NCBI RefSeq assembly: GCF_000721705.1
Contig: NZ_JOJL01000004.1
Span: forward strand, 186,001 to 250,000
Reading direction: 5' to 3'
DNA from: Actinoplanes subtropicus
GTDB taxonomy: Bacteria > Actinomycetota > Actinomycetes > Mycobacteriales > Micromonosporaceae
DNA length: 64,000 bases
Both the position numbers and the translations under genes were made by a program. Each line of letters begins with the position of its first letter. The first letter of the stretch is position 1. This document shows positions 41,456 to 50,609 of this stretch, one piece after another. A model generated the notes under the pieces. It had not been told where the DNA came from. It searched no databases and saw nothing but the letters and a program-made list of their open reading frames with translations.

Positions 41456-43122
41456 GTACCGCTTCCGTGCTCGTCATCGATCTGCTGATCGCGGTGCTCG
41501 CGGCGGCGGGATGGCTGGCCGGCGGCGCGGCGGCGGCCACGGGGCACCGCCGCGCCGCCCTCGGGCTCGGCTTGGCGGCGCTGGTCGCCACGCTGGCCCG
41601 GGCGGTCACCGTCGTGGCGCTCGCCCGGGCCGGCTGGTGGTTCGCGGCCGAGAAGGTGGTCATCGCCGGGCCGCTGTCGCTGGCCGCGATCGTCGTCGCG
41701 GTCGCCCGGCGCACCCCGGCCGCGCTGCTGTTCGCCGGCTACGCCACGACAGCCGGGCTGCTGGTCACGGTGCTGCACGGCTACCCGGTCACGCCGGGCG
41801 TGGCGCTGCTCGCGGTCGCCGGGGTGGCCGTCGCGACCGGGATCACCCGGCGCTCCCGGCCCACGCTCGTGGTGGCCGCCCTCGCTCTGGTGGCCGCTAC
41901 CGGCTTCGCCATCCGGCCGGCCCCCACCGTGCATCACCATTCCTATTCCGCCGCCGAGGTGGGCACGCCGACCAAACGCTTCACCCTGACCGCGGCGACC
42001 ACCACGGTCGAAGTGGACGGTCACGACGTCGCGGCGTGGGCCTTCAACGGCCAGGTGCCCGGCCCTGCGCTGGTGGCGACCGTCGGCGACGTCCTCGAGG
42101 TGACCCTGCGCAACCAGGACATCGGCCAGGGCGTCACGCTGCACTGGCACGGCTACGACGTGCCGAACGCGATGGACGGCGTGCCCGGCGTGACCCAGGC
42201 GGCCGTGCTGCCCGGGCAGGAATTCGTTTACCGGTTCCGCGCCGATCGGCCCGGCACGTACTGGTACCACACGCACGAGGCGTCGGACGAGGGCGTGCGG
42301 ATGGGCCTCTACGGCACGCTGGTCGTCCATCCCGCACCGGTCACCGGCCTCGACGTGACCGTGCCCGTCCACACCCTCTCCGGTCGTCCGCTGCCGACGT
42401 TTTCGCAGGCCAGCGCCGTGGCCGGAACGCCCGTCCGGCTGCGACTGATCAATACCGACAACACCACGCACCGGTACGCCCTGGCGGAAACCGCTTTCCT
42501 GGTGGCCGCGATCGACGGCCGTGACCTTCAAGGGCCGACGCCGCTGTCGAGGACCGCCGTCCTGGTGCCCGCCGGCGGCCGCTACGACCTCACCTTCACG
42601 GCCCCGGCCGGGCCGGTGGGGCTGTTCGTCGACGGCCGCCCGGTCTGGGCCACCGGTCATGTCGCGGCGCCGCCGAGCGGGTGGCCGGCGCTGGACCCGC
42701 TGATCTACGGCACGCCCGCACCGGCGCCGTGGTCGGGTTACGACAAGTCGTTCACGCTGGTGCTCGACCGCGGGCTCGACCTGCACGGGCTGCTCCCGCG
42801 CTACGCCCACACCGTCAACGGCGCCGCCGACCCGGACATCCCGCCCGAGATCGTGCACCTCGGCGACCGGGTCAAGTTCACCATCGTGAACCGCTCCGCC
42901 GTCGTACACCCGTGGCACCTGCACGGCCACCACGTCCTCGTCCTCTCCCGCAACGGCAAACCGTCGACCGGCAGTCCACTGTGGCTGGACTCCTTCGACG
43001 TCCGGCCCGGCGACGTCTGGGAGGTCACCTTCCTGGCCGACAACCCCGGAATGTGGGCCAACCACTGCCACAACCTGTCACACGCCGCCGCCGGAATGAT
43101 GCTGCACCTGATGTACGAGTAA
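41452..43122 (+). CDS. Membrane-anchored multicopper oxidase
   Basis: 556 residues. About five N-terminal helices (1-155), then two cupredoxin domains with all copper sites: HWHG (from His231), HTH (273-275), HPWHLHGH (from 486) and HCHNLSH...M (538 on), the last supplying type-1 Cys539 with Met as axial ligand. Two-domain laccase-like size in the soluble part. Likely oxidises phenols or metal ions at the cell surface. Translationally coupled to the upstream membrane protein. Confidence 0.9.
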   Translation: MSTASVLVIDLLIAVLAAAGWLAGGAAAATGHRRAALGLGLAALVATLARAVTVVALARAGWWFAAEKVVIAGPLSLAAIVVAVARRTPAALLFAGYATTAGLLVTVLHGYPVTPGVALLAVAGVAVATGITRRSRPTLVVAALALVAATGFAIRPAPTVHHHSYSAAEVGTPTKRFTLTAATTTVEVDGHDVAAWAFNGQVPGPALVATVGDVLEVTLRNQDIGQGVTLHWHGYDVPNAMDGVPGVTQAAVLPGQEFVYRFRADRPGTYWYHTHEASDEGVRMGLYGTLVVHPAPVTGLDVTVPVHTLSGRPLPTFSQASAVAGTPVRLRLINTDNTTHRYALAETAFLVAAIDGRDLQGPTPLSRTAVLVPAGGRYDLTFTAPAGPVGLFVDGRPVWATGHVAAPPSGWPALDPLIYGTPAPAPWSGYDKSFTLVLDRGLDLHGLLPRYAHTVNGAADPDIPPEIVHLGDRVKFTIVNRSAVVHPWHLHGHHVLVLSRNGKPSTGSPLWLDSFDVRPGDVWEVTFLADNPGMWANHCHNLSHAAAGMMLHLMYE

Positions 43123-43124
43123 GA

Positions 43125-43682
43125 ATGTCTGGTGTGGACCGTGTCGCGCTGCTGATCCCCGGAGCCGGATATTCGACCGACCGCCCGTTGCTGCACTTCG
43201 CGGCGGCGGTCCTCGAGAAGCACGGATGGAAAGCGCTTCCCGTCCGATGGACGTCACCGTTGCCGTCGCGGGGCCCGGATCTGACCGCCTGGTTCAAACA
43301 ATTGCGGTCGTACGCGTTGAGCCAGGTGGGGCCGGTCCTCGACGAGCAGCAGGCCCCGAGGATCGCCTTGGTCGGCAAGTCGCTGGGCTCGTTCGCCGCC
43401 GCGCTGGCCGCCGACCGCGGGCTGCCTGGCATCTGGCTGACGCCGCCGTTGCGCGACACCGAACTGGCCCCCGACCTGCGGCGGGCCACCGCCCCGTTCC
43501 TGCTGGCCGGCGGTACCGCCGACCGCGTCTGGGATTCGGCGGTGGCCCACAGCTTCGGCGGTCCGGTCTACGAAGCCCCGGGCGCCGACCACGGCCTGGA
43601 GGTGCCCGGTGACCCACTCGCCTCCATCGACATCCTCCGCTCGCTGACCGCGGCGATGGACGACTTCGTCCGGCGCCTGTGA
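43125..43682 (+). CDS. Alpha/beta-hydrolase
   Basis: 185 residues. LLIPGAGYSTDRPL (oxyanion region), nucleophile elbow IALVGKSLGSFAA (Ser), TAPFLLAGGTADRVWD (Asp) and YEAPGADHGLEVPGD (His) are in order. Only 2 bp after the oxidase gene, so in the same operon. Small hydrolase of unknown substrate. Confidence 0.75.
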   Translation: MSGVDRVALLIPGAGYSTDRPLLHFAAAVLEKHGWKALPVRWTSPLPSRGPDLTAWFKQLRSYALSQVGPVLDEQQAPRIALVGKSLGSFAAALAADRGLPGIWLTPPLRDTELAPDLRRATAPFLLAGGTADRVWDSAVAHSFGGPVYEAPGADHGLEVPGDPLASIDILRSLTAAMDDFVRRL

Positions 43683-43770
43683 CGCCGACCCCTTCACGTG
43701 TCCCGTACCTGATCGGATCCTTACAAACACCGAGCGCGGTGCTGATCCGGCGTGGCCACTATCTGGCCGC

Positions 43771-44049
43771 ATGAAACGAATTCTCGTGGCCACGCTGGCC
43801 GCGGCTCTGCTACTCACCGCCGGATGCGCCCGGCAAGGGCTTTCCTCCGGCTCCGGTTCCGGCGTGGCGCGGCCGGCGGCGGTCAATGCGCCCGCCGCCA
43901 CCCCGAAGACCCAGCCGGCCACCGGCTCGGTGGCCCCGAAGAAGACCGCTACGACCCACGGCACCACGGCAGCCAACGTCGGGGCCGACCTCGACGACAT
44001 CGACAAACTTCTCGCCGGCGACTCGTCGCCCGCCGCGGACCAGGACTGA
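43771..44049 (+). CDS. Small lipoprotein
   Basis: 92 residues: signal helix RILVATLAAALLLTAGC with lipobox Cys19, then a Ser/Gly/Ala/Thr-rich, probably unstructured chain ending with an acidic helix (LDDIDKLLAGD). Directly upstream of a secreted helical protein (10 bp). Function unknown. Confidence 0.7.
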   Translation: MKRILVATLAAALLLTAGCARQGLSSGSGSGVARPAAVNAPAATPKTQPATGSVAPKKTATTHGTTAANVGADLDDIDKLLAGDSSPAADQD

Positions 44050-44059
44050 GGAGCAGACA

Positions 44060-44620
44060 ATGAGGAAAAGGTTTACCGTACTCGTGACCGCTCTGTCGGT
44101 GCTGCTCGCGGCCGGGACGCCCGCGTACGCCGACTCCGCCACCTCGGGGCTGGCCGCCGGCAAGAAGCGCGTCACGAGCCGGATCGATCTGCGCCTGGCT
44201 GCCCTCCACCGGTTCAGCACGACGCTGAGCGAGGCCGGGAAGGTGCAGCCCGCGCACCGCGCCGCCCTCAACAGCCTGATCGGCGAGCAGACCGCGGGGC
44301 TCGAGGCGCTCCGCACCAAGGTCGCCGGCGAGAGCAACGCCGACGCGGTGAAGGCGGACGCCACCAGCATGGTCGACGCCTACCGGGTGTTCATCCTGAC
44401 CGGCCCGAAGGTCCGCCTCACCGCGGCGATCGACACTGAACTGGCCGTCGCCGCCGCGCTGAGCGACAAGGCGGACAGCGTAAAGAAAGCGCTTTCCGGC
44501 CAGGTCGACACGCTGCTGGCCATCAAGCCCGGCCCGGACCGCAACGCCATCACGGCCGATCTCCAGCCGGTCCGGCAGGCCGCGAAGACCGCCCGTGCCC
44601 AGCTGAAAACGCTCGCCTGA
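44060..44620 (+). CDS. Secreted helical protein, unknown
   Basis: 186 residues: Sec signal peptide ending at AYADS, then a long mostly helical chain rich in Ala/Lys/Leu without Cys (RIDLRLAALHRFSTTLSEA, VDAYRVFILTGPKVRL). GAGGAG sits eight bases before ATG 44060. Pairs with the small lipoprotein; proteins of this kind are common in actinobacteria and uncharacterised. Confidence 0.7.
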   Translation: MRKRFTVLVTALSVLLAAGTPAYADSATSGLAAGKKRVTSRIDLRLAALHRFSTTLSEAGKVQPAHRAALNSLIGEQTAGLEALRTKVAGESNADAVKADATSMVDAYRVFILTGPKVRLTAAIDTELAVAAALSDKADSVKKALSGQVDTLLAIKPGPDRNAITADLQPVRQAAKTARAQLKTLA

Positions 44621-44798
44621 GACCCAAAACTTCCGAAAGTACGGGTCGGGTCCAGTCCCCGGGCGCACGGCGATCTCGCTGCGTGGTCGCGCCCGTGCCG
44701 CCCGCGCCGGGCTGAGATCGGTGGTCGCGCTTCCCGTCGGCCGTGTCCCCACCGCCGCCCAGCGTTGGGGACGCGGCGCCCGTCCGCCGGGAACGCCC

Positions 44799-44910
44799 GA
44801 GTACCTCGCTGGGTGAGTATCTCGCTGGGTGAGTATCTCGCTGGGTGAGTATCTCGCTCAGTTAGTATCTCGCTCAGTGTGTATCTTGGTGAGTGAGTAT
44901 CTCGCCCGGC
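44799..44910. repeat. 16-bp tandem repeat array, seven copies
   Basis: Unit GAGTATCTCGCTGGGT at 44799, 44815, 44831, 44847, 44863, 44879 and 44895, diverging toward the right end. It fills part of the 376-bp gap between the secreted protein gene and the TetR gene, about 90-200 bp upstream of the TetR start. Confidence 0.9.
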
Positions 44911-44996
44911 GAGGCAAGTGGGTACGGTCGGTTCGTCTGTTGCGGCGGGGACTCGGGCATTCAGCTCGTCTTTAATGGTCGTGATAGACATGCGCG

Positions 44997-45620
44997 GTGA
45001 GTGACGTGATCCGCGGCAGTGGGCGGCGGGCGGCCCGGAAGCGGGCCGACGTGCTCGCGGCCGCCTGTTCGGTCGTCGCGGAGCGGGGGGCGGACGGGAC
45101 GCGGTTCGCCGATGTCACCGCCGCCACTGGGGTGGGCGTGTCGACGCTGCAGTACTACTTCGGCAGCCGGGAGGACATGCTCATCGCGGTGTTCCGGTTC
45201 GCGGCGCAGAGTGACTTCGACGCGGTGGGGGAGCGGCTCGCGGCGGTGGCCGATCCGTGGGAGCGGCTGGTCGTGATCGCCGAGCATCTCACCGGGGCGG
45301 TCGGCAGCGACACCGGGTGGCGGCTCTGGGTGGAGTCGTGGCGGTGGGCGCTGCGGGACCCGGAGTTGCGGGCCGAGGTGCTGGGTGACTACACGCGCTG
45401 GCATGAGCTGCTCGCCGGGATCATCGCGGCCGGGGTGGCGGCGGGGCGGTTCGGCACCGGCGCGGCGCCGATGGACGTGGCCCGGCAGGCCCTGGCGCTG
45501 ATCGACGGGCTGGCGTTGCCGGTGGCGCTGGGGGATCCGCAGGTCACCGGGGCGATGGCCGGCGACCTGTTGACCGACGCGCTGGGCCGGCTGGTCGGCT
45601 TGCGCGACGGCGGACGCTGA
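44997..45620 (+). CDS. TetR-family transcriptional regulator
   Basis: 207 residues. HTH: VLAAACSVVAERGADGTRFA, DVTAATGVGVSTLQYYFGSR. GTG 44997. The C-terminal ligand domain is helical (WESWRWALRD...). The gene stands alone after a 16-bp repeat array that could carry binding sites. Effector unknown. Confidence 0.9.
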   Translation: MSDVIRGSGRRAARKRADVLAAACSVVAERGADGTRFADVTAATGVGVSTLQYYFGSREDMLIAVFRFAAQSDFDAVGERLAAVADPWERLVVIAEHLTGAVGSDTGWRLWVESWRWALRDPELRAEVLGDYTRWHELLAGIIAAGVAAGRFGTGAAPMDVARQALALIDGLALPVALGDPQVTGAMAGDLLTDALGRLVGLRDGGR

Positions 45621-45662
45621 CGCGTCACGCCGGTCGGTAGGGGCCGTGCTACGGAAGACGTG

Positions 45663-46715
45663 TCAGGCCGACTGATCGGGTTGCGCGACGGCCGGCCGGG
45701 TTCCCCGGCCCTCGAGCAGGGGAGTGGCACGGTTCCACCGCGGTCCGTCCCCGTCCTTACGGCGCCGGGCCATGCCTGACAGCGCCTCCAGCACCACCCG
45801 ATTGCCGAGCATCGCGGTGATCTCGGCGTGGTCGAAGGGCGGGGACACCTCGACGATGTCCATCCCGACCACCGGCAGCTCGTGGCAGATCCGGGAGACC
45901 GCGTCCAGCAGCTGCCGCGCCGTCAGGCCGCCGGGCTCGGGCGTGCCGGTGCCGGGCGCGTGCCCGGGGTCGCAGACGTCGATGTCGACCGAGAGGAAGA
46001 CGCCGTCGCAGTCGTCCAGGGCGATCTCGAAGGCGCGGTCGAGGATCGTGTCCAGGCCGTGTTCGACGATCTCGCTCATGTGGAACGAGTTCATCCCCTG
46101 GTCGGCCATCCAGTCGAGCACGTCCGGCCCGGGCCAGTAGCCGCGCAGCCCGACCTGCAGGAACCGGTCGCCGCGGACCGCGCCGGACTCGATCAGGCGG
46201 CGCATCGGCTGGCCGTGGCCGTAGAGGCTGCCGAACTCGATGTCGCCGGTGTCGGCGTGCGCGTCGAAGTGGATCACACTCACCCGGCCCGCGCCGTGGT
46301 GGCGGGAGACGCCGGTGACGTCCGGCCAGGTGACCGTGTGATCACCCCCGAGGACAAGCGGAATTGCACCATTTTTCGAGATGACGGCGACGGCGTCCTC
46401 GATGGTCTTGCAGGATCGCTGGATCTCCCCGGAGAACACCTCGAGATCCCCCGCGTCCATGACGGACAAATCGCCGGACAGGGCATCCACCCGCAGGGCC
46501 ATGTGTGGCCGCGACCCATCGTGCGGAAGGTAGTCCGTCCCCCGGATGACCTGCGGCCCGAAACGAGCCCCCGGCCGGTGCGACGTCCCCCCGTCGAAGG
46601 GCGCCCCGATGATCACTACATCGGCTTCCGCGTACGAGGCGGGGGAGGCCCAATCGCAAGCGGGCACGCCCAGAAAGGTGTAATCCGGCCCGAACATCGG
46701 TCCATAGCGCGTCAC
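45663..46715 (-). CDS. speB: Agmatinase-family ureohydrolase
   Basis: 350 residues. Binuclear Mn ligands in order: His126 (GGDHT), Asp151/His153/Asp155 (FDAHADTG), Asp244/Asp246 (SVDIDVCDP). GAPFDGGTSHRPGARFGP at the start and SPPFDHAEITAMLGNR at the end fit agmatinase/guanidinobutyrase rather than arginase. Hydrolyses a guanidino compound to amine and urea. GTG 46715 used; ATG 46697 possible. A perfect palindrome lies just upstream. Confidence 0.85.
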   Translation of the reverse strand: MTRYGPMFGPDYTFLGVPACDWASPASYAEADVVIIGAPFDGGTSHRPGARFGPQVIRGTDYLPHDGSRPHMALRVDALSGDLSVMDAGDLEVFSGEIQRSCKTIEDAVAVISKNGAIPLVLGGDHTVTWPDVTGVSRHHGAGRVSVIHFDAHADTGDIEFGSLYGHGQPMRRLIESGAVRGDRFLQVGLRGYWPGPDVLDWMADQGMNSFHMSEIVEHGLDTILDRAFEIALDDCDGVFLSVDIDVCDPGHAPGTGTPEPGGLTARQLLDAVSRICHELPVVGMDIVEVSPPFDHAEITAMLGNRVVLEALSGMARRRKDGDGPRWNRATPLLEGRGTRPAVAQPDQSA

Positions 46716-46722
46716 CCGCGTG

Positions 46723-46740
46723 ACTGTATCGCCATACAGT
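46723..46740. promoter_or_regulatory. Perfect palindromic operator ACTGTAT-N4-ATACAGT
   Basis: 18-bp perfect palindrome (7-4-7) 8 bp upstream of the agmatinase start and 50 bp before the kinase start, in the divergent promoter. The arms are AT-rich against the GC-rich background. The regulator is not adjacent in the window. Type (GntR or TetR) cannot be decided. Confidence 0.7.
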
Positions 46741-46789
46741 ATTGGAGTACAGCGTTTGTGCCGGATCTCCGCCGGGTACCGCGCCGGTC

Positions 46790-47694
46790 ATGGCGGCGCG
46801 GACCCTCGGCGGCAGGTACCAGCTGGTCCGGCGGATCGGCCGGGGCGGCATGTCCGAGGTGTGGCACGGCCACGACGCGGTCCTCGACCGGCCGGTCGCC
46901 ATCAAGGTGATCGCGCCCGGCCAGGACGTGACCGTGGACCTGGTACGCGCCGAGGCCCGCTCGGCGGCCGCCTCGCCCACCCGAACGTCGCCGGCGTGCA
47001 CGACTTCGGCACCTGCGCCGACCAGCCGTACATCGTGATGGAGCTGGTCGAGGGCCGTACGCTCGGCGAGCACCTGCGCACCGGCCCGCTGGACTGGCGG
47101 ATCGCGGTGCGGATCTGCGCCGAGGTCTCCGCCGGGCTGGCCGCCGCACACGCCGAGCACGTCGTGCACCGCGACATCAAGCCCAGCAACGTCATGCTCA
47201 CCCCGTCCGGCGCCAAGGTCCTCGACTTCGGCATCGCCGCCACCGTGGGCTCGGCCGACCCCGACCCGGACGGCCCGGTGATGGGCACGCCCGCGTTCGT
47301 GGCGCCGGAGCGCTTCGCCGGGCACCCGGCCACCCCGGCGACCGACATGTTCGCCGTCGGCACGCTGCTCTACCAGTGCCTGTCCGGCCGGCTGCCGTGG
47401 ACCGCCGGGTCGCCGTCCGAGCTGGTCGAGGCCACCTGCAAGCTCGACCCGGAGCCGCTGCCGGAGATCGACGCGCTGCCGCCCGAGGTGGCCGACCTGT
47501 GCTCGCGCTGCCTGGCGAAGGACCCGGCCGACCGCCCGACCGCCCTGGTCGCCGCGCTGCTGCTGGGCGAGGCGGTGGACGCCCGGGTCTACGTGCCGCT
47601 GCGCGACCTGGCCCCGGTGGTGGTCTCGCACTGGATGGACGAGCCCACCTCCCAGGCCGGCCGGCACCGCGCCGCCGACCGCCGAACGGGATGA
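46790..47694 (+). pseudogene. Ser/Thr protein kinase with a frameshift
   Basis: The N-lobe (GRYQLVRRIGRGGMSEVWHG, VAIKVIAPG, AEARSAA) is in one frame and the rest (LAHPNVAGVHDFG, VVHRDIKPSNVML, KVLDFGIAA, MGTPAFVAPERF) in another. One missing C near 46967-46972 explains the break. If corrected the kinase would be about 300 residues with all catalytic motifs, no membrane helix and no sensor domain. Either a real pseudogene or a sequence error. Confidence 0.8.
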
Positions 47695-47728
47695 CCGCCG
47701 ATCGGGACGACGGCCGGCACCGAGCCCG

Positions 47729-48511
47729 CTACTCGCTGCGCGGAACGACCACCACCGGTCGCTTGGCGCGCTTGATGAGCCGGGACGAGACGCCGCCGAG
47801 CAGCACGCGGCGGGCCGGGCCGTAGCCGCGTGAGCCGCAGAACAGCACGTCCACCTCGTCCAGGCCGGCCAGCTCCTCGACCACGTCGCCGTTGACGATC
47901 CGCCAGTCCGCGTCGCACTCCGGGACCGACGCCACCGCGGCGGTCAGGGACTCCTCGTAGATCTCTCCGGCGACCCGGTACGGCACCGCGCCCCACCCGG
48001 ACGTGGCCACCGTGTACAGCCGCAGCCGCGCACCGGCCCGTGCGGCTAGCCTCGCCGCCTCGGTGAGCGCGGCCCGCCCGTCCGGGGTGTCCACGTATGC
48101 CAGCCCGATCATCCCCAGCGCGCCGGGTGGTTCGGTGTAGTCGGCGGGCGCGACCGCGACCGGGCAGACGCTGCCGGCCAGCAGGCGCTCGGCGGTGCTG
48201 CCGGGCCGGCCGACCACGATCGCCGAGGCGCCCACCTCCTCGGCGAGGTCGTGCAGCCCGTGCGCGGCCGACGAGGACGCGATCGTCCGGTATTCGGCCG
48301 GCGCCGAGCCCAGAGCCGCGCGGGCCTCGTCGAGCACCTTCTGCGCGGCCCGGTGCCGGTCGGCGATCCATTCGGCGTCGACCCGGCCCGACCCGAGCGC
48401 GGACGGCGCCGGGTGCACCACCGCGACGATCAGCGGCGCGCCCAGCATCTCGGCGAGCCAGCGGCCCAGGGCGAGCGCGCCGGCCGCCCCGGCGATGACC
48501 GGCCCGGTCAC
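47729..48511 (-). CDS. Universal stress protein, tandem UspA domains
   Basis: 260 residues, two Usp domains (about 1-135, 138-260). The first has VVGRPGSTAERLLAGSVCPV; the second ends FCGSRGYGPARRVLLGGVSS with the ATP-binding G-2x-G-9x-G-S/T pattern. GTG 48511 overlaps the permease stop as GTGA, so they are coupled. Nucleotide binding and stress linkage are inferred from the family. Confidence 0.85.
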   Translation of the reverse strand: MTGPVIAGAAGALALGRWLAEMLGAPLIVAVVHPAPSALGSGRVDAEWIADRHRAAQKVLDEARAALGSAPAEYRTIASSSAAHGLHDLAEEVGASAIVVGRPGSTAERLLAGSVCPVAVAPADYTEPPGALGMIGLAYVDTPDGRAALTEAARLAARAGARLRLYTVATSGWGAVPYRVAGEIYEESLTAAVASVPECDADWRIVNGDVVEELAGLDEVDVLFCGSRGYGPARRVLLGGVSSRLIKRAKRPVVVVPRSE

Positions 48512-50070
48512 GACTCGTCCTCGGGCGAGGACTTGGGCGAAGACTCGGGCGAAGGCGAAGGCGAAGGCGAAGGCGAAGGCGACGGCGAGGGCGTGGGCGA
48601 AGGTGAGGGCGAAGGCGGGGGCGAAGTATCGCGAGCCCAACCCGGCGTACCGGCGACCGGCTCGCTGCGGACCCGGGAGTTCCGGTACCCGTACACCGCG
48701 TAGATCAGCAGGCCGACCGCGAGCCAGATCCCGAACCGCAGCCAGGTCAGCGCCGGCAGGTCGGTCATCAGGTAGACGGCGAACGCGATCCCGACGATCG
48801 GCAGCACCGGCACCCACGGCATCCGGTACGGGCGCGGCATCTCCGGCCGGGTCCGGCGCAGGATGATCACCCCGATGTTGACCAGCACGAAGGCGAACAG
48901 CGTGCCGATGTTGACCAGTTCCACGATGGTGCCGAGCGGGACCAGCGCGGCCAGGATCGCGATCAGCACGCCCAGGCCGATGGTCAGCCGGGCCGGGGTG
49001 CCGTAGCGCTGGTTGACCGCGGCGAGCTGCCGCGGCATCAGGCCGTCCCGGCACATCGCGAACATGATCCGGGTCTGGCCGTAGAAGATCACGAGGACCA
49101 CGCTGGTGATCGCGACGACCGCGCCGAGCGCGAGGATGCCTGCCGCCCAGCCGATGCCGGCGCCCTCGTTCAGCGCCGCGGCCAGCGGTGCGTCGCTGTT
49201 CTTCATCGTGGCGGGGGAGGCGATGCCGAGCGCGCCGACCGCGGTGAGCACGTAGAAGACCGTGCAGATCGCCAGCGAGCCGATGATCGCCCAGGGCAGG
49301 TCGCGGGCCGGGTTGCGGGCCTCCTCGCTGCCGGTGGAGACCGCGTCGAAGCCGATGTACGCGAAGAAGATGACCGCCGCGGCACTGGTCACCCCGTGGA
49401 AGCCGGCCGGGGCGAACGGCGTGAAGTGGCCGGTGCCGAAGTTCGCGAACGCGACCACCAGGAAGAACACGAGGATGGACAGCTTGATGACCACCATGGC
49501 CAGGTTGACCCGGGCCGACTCGGTCACGCCGCGGACCAGCACGAACGTGATGGCCAGGACGACGAAGACGGCCGGCAGGTTGAACGTCCCGCCGGCGGAC
49601 GGCGACTTGGAGATCTCGACCGGCAGCTGGTGGTGGAACGCGGCCTGCAGGAACGCGTTCAGGTTGCCGCCCCAGCCGACCGCGACGCCGGCGACGGACA
49701 CCCCGTACTCCAGAATGAGGTCCCACCCGATGATCCAGGCGACCAGTTCGCCCAGCGTCGCGTAGCTGTAGGTGTAGGCGCTGCCGCTGACCGGGATGGA
49801 CGACGCCAGCTCCGCGTAGGACAGCGCGGAGAAGACGCAGGCCACCGCCGCCAGCACGAACGAGAGGATGACGGCGGGCCCGGCTATCCCGGCGCCCTGG
49901 CCGATCACCACGAAGATCCCGGTGCCGATGATGGCGCCGACGCCCATGGCGGTCAGCTGGGTCACCCCGACGGCCTTCTTCAGGCCGTGTCCCTCCTCGG
50001 TCGTCTCGGTGATCAGGGAACGCACGTCCCGTACCGCGAAGATCCCGGGCCGCTCCGATGTCGTTGACAT
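48508..50070 (-). CDS. APC-family amino acid permease
   Basis: 520 residues, about 12 helices. TM1 motif AMGVGAIIGTGIFVVIG and AYTYSYATLGELVAWIIGWD, and FFAYIGFDAVSTGSEEARNP, mark cationic/neutral amino acid permeases. The C-terminus is a Ser-Pro repeat (about 30 residues of SP units, 48520-48630). ATG 50070 chosen. Imports amino acids across the membrane; substrate not fixed. Confidence 0.9.
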   Translation of the reverse strand: MSTTSERPGIFAVRDVRSLITETTEEGHGLKKAVGVTQLTAMGVGAIIGTGIFVVIGQGAGIAGPAVILSFVLAAVACVFSALSYAELASSIPVSGSAYTYSYATLGELVAWIIGWDLILEYGVSVAGVAVGWGGNLNAFLQAAFHHQLPVEISKSPSAGGTFNLPAVFVVLAITFVLVRGVTESARVNLAMVVIKLSILVFFLVVAFANFGTGHFTPFAPAGFHGVTSAAAVIFFAYIGFDAVSTGSEEARNPARDLPWAIIGSLAICTVFYVLTAVGALGIASPATMKNSDAPLAAALNEGAGIGWAAGILALGAVVAITSVVLVIFYGQTRIMFAMCRDGLMPRQLAAVNQRYGTPARLTIGLGVLIAILAALVPLGTIVELVNIGTLFAFVLVNIGVIILRRTRPEMPRPYRMPWVPVLPIVGIAFAVYLMTDLPALTWLRFGIWLAVGLLIYAVYGYRNSRVRSEPVAGTPGWARDTSPPPSPSPSPTPSPSPSPSPSPSPSPESSPKSSPEDES

Positions 50071-50219
50071 GGTCCACCACCCTCTGGCATAGGCGACTAC
50101 CGATCTCACCTTGTGCTCGAATGGTCACCGTCCGCAAGTCGTGCGGGGTGTCGAAACTGTGTGCTGGCCTGCGCGCCTGGTGACGGGCGGGGTACCTTGA
50201 GGCGATGGGAGAGGCGGTG

Positions 50220-50570
50220 ATGACGACACGCCGGCAGGCCGACGGCGCCTTCGTCATCGAGGTCCGCGGCAGCATCGATGCCGCCACCGTGGACGCGTTG
50301 CGCACCGCCATCCTCGGCTCGCTCCAGCGGGAGCGCCCGGTCACCCTGATCGTCGACCTGACGTTCGTCGTCTTCATGGATTCGCTCGGCATCGGCGCGC
50401 TGGTCAGCGGCCATCACGCGGCCCGCGAGATGGGCACCAGGTTCCTGCTGCGCAACCCGAGCGAGTTCGTCCACCGGCAACTGCGGGTCACCGGCCTGGC
50501 CGAGATGTTCGGGCTTCCGCCGGCCTCGTCGCCCCGGTCGGCGTTCTCGCCGTCCAGCGGTGATCTCTGA
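50220..50570 (+). CDS. STAS-domain anti-sigma factor antagonist
   Basis: 116 residues. IEVRGSIDAATVDALRTAIL, VTLIVDLTFVVFMDSLGIGA holds the phospho-Ser switch (MDSLG), LLRNPSEFVHRQLRVTGL. ATG 50220 follows GGGAGAGG; ATG 50205 is possible. Part of a partner-switching sigma circuit whose partners are not here. Confidence 0.85.
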   Translation: MTTRRQADGAFVIEVRGSIDAATVDALRTAILGSLQRERPVTLIVDLTFVVFMDSLGIGALVSGHHAAREMGTRFLLRNPSEFVHRQLRVTGLAEMFGLPPASSPRSAFSPSSGDL

Positions 50571-50609
50571 TCCCGCGCAAGATCGGCCGCCGCCGGTTAA
50601 TGTGCGGTC

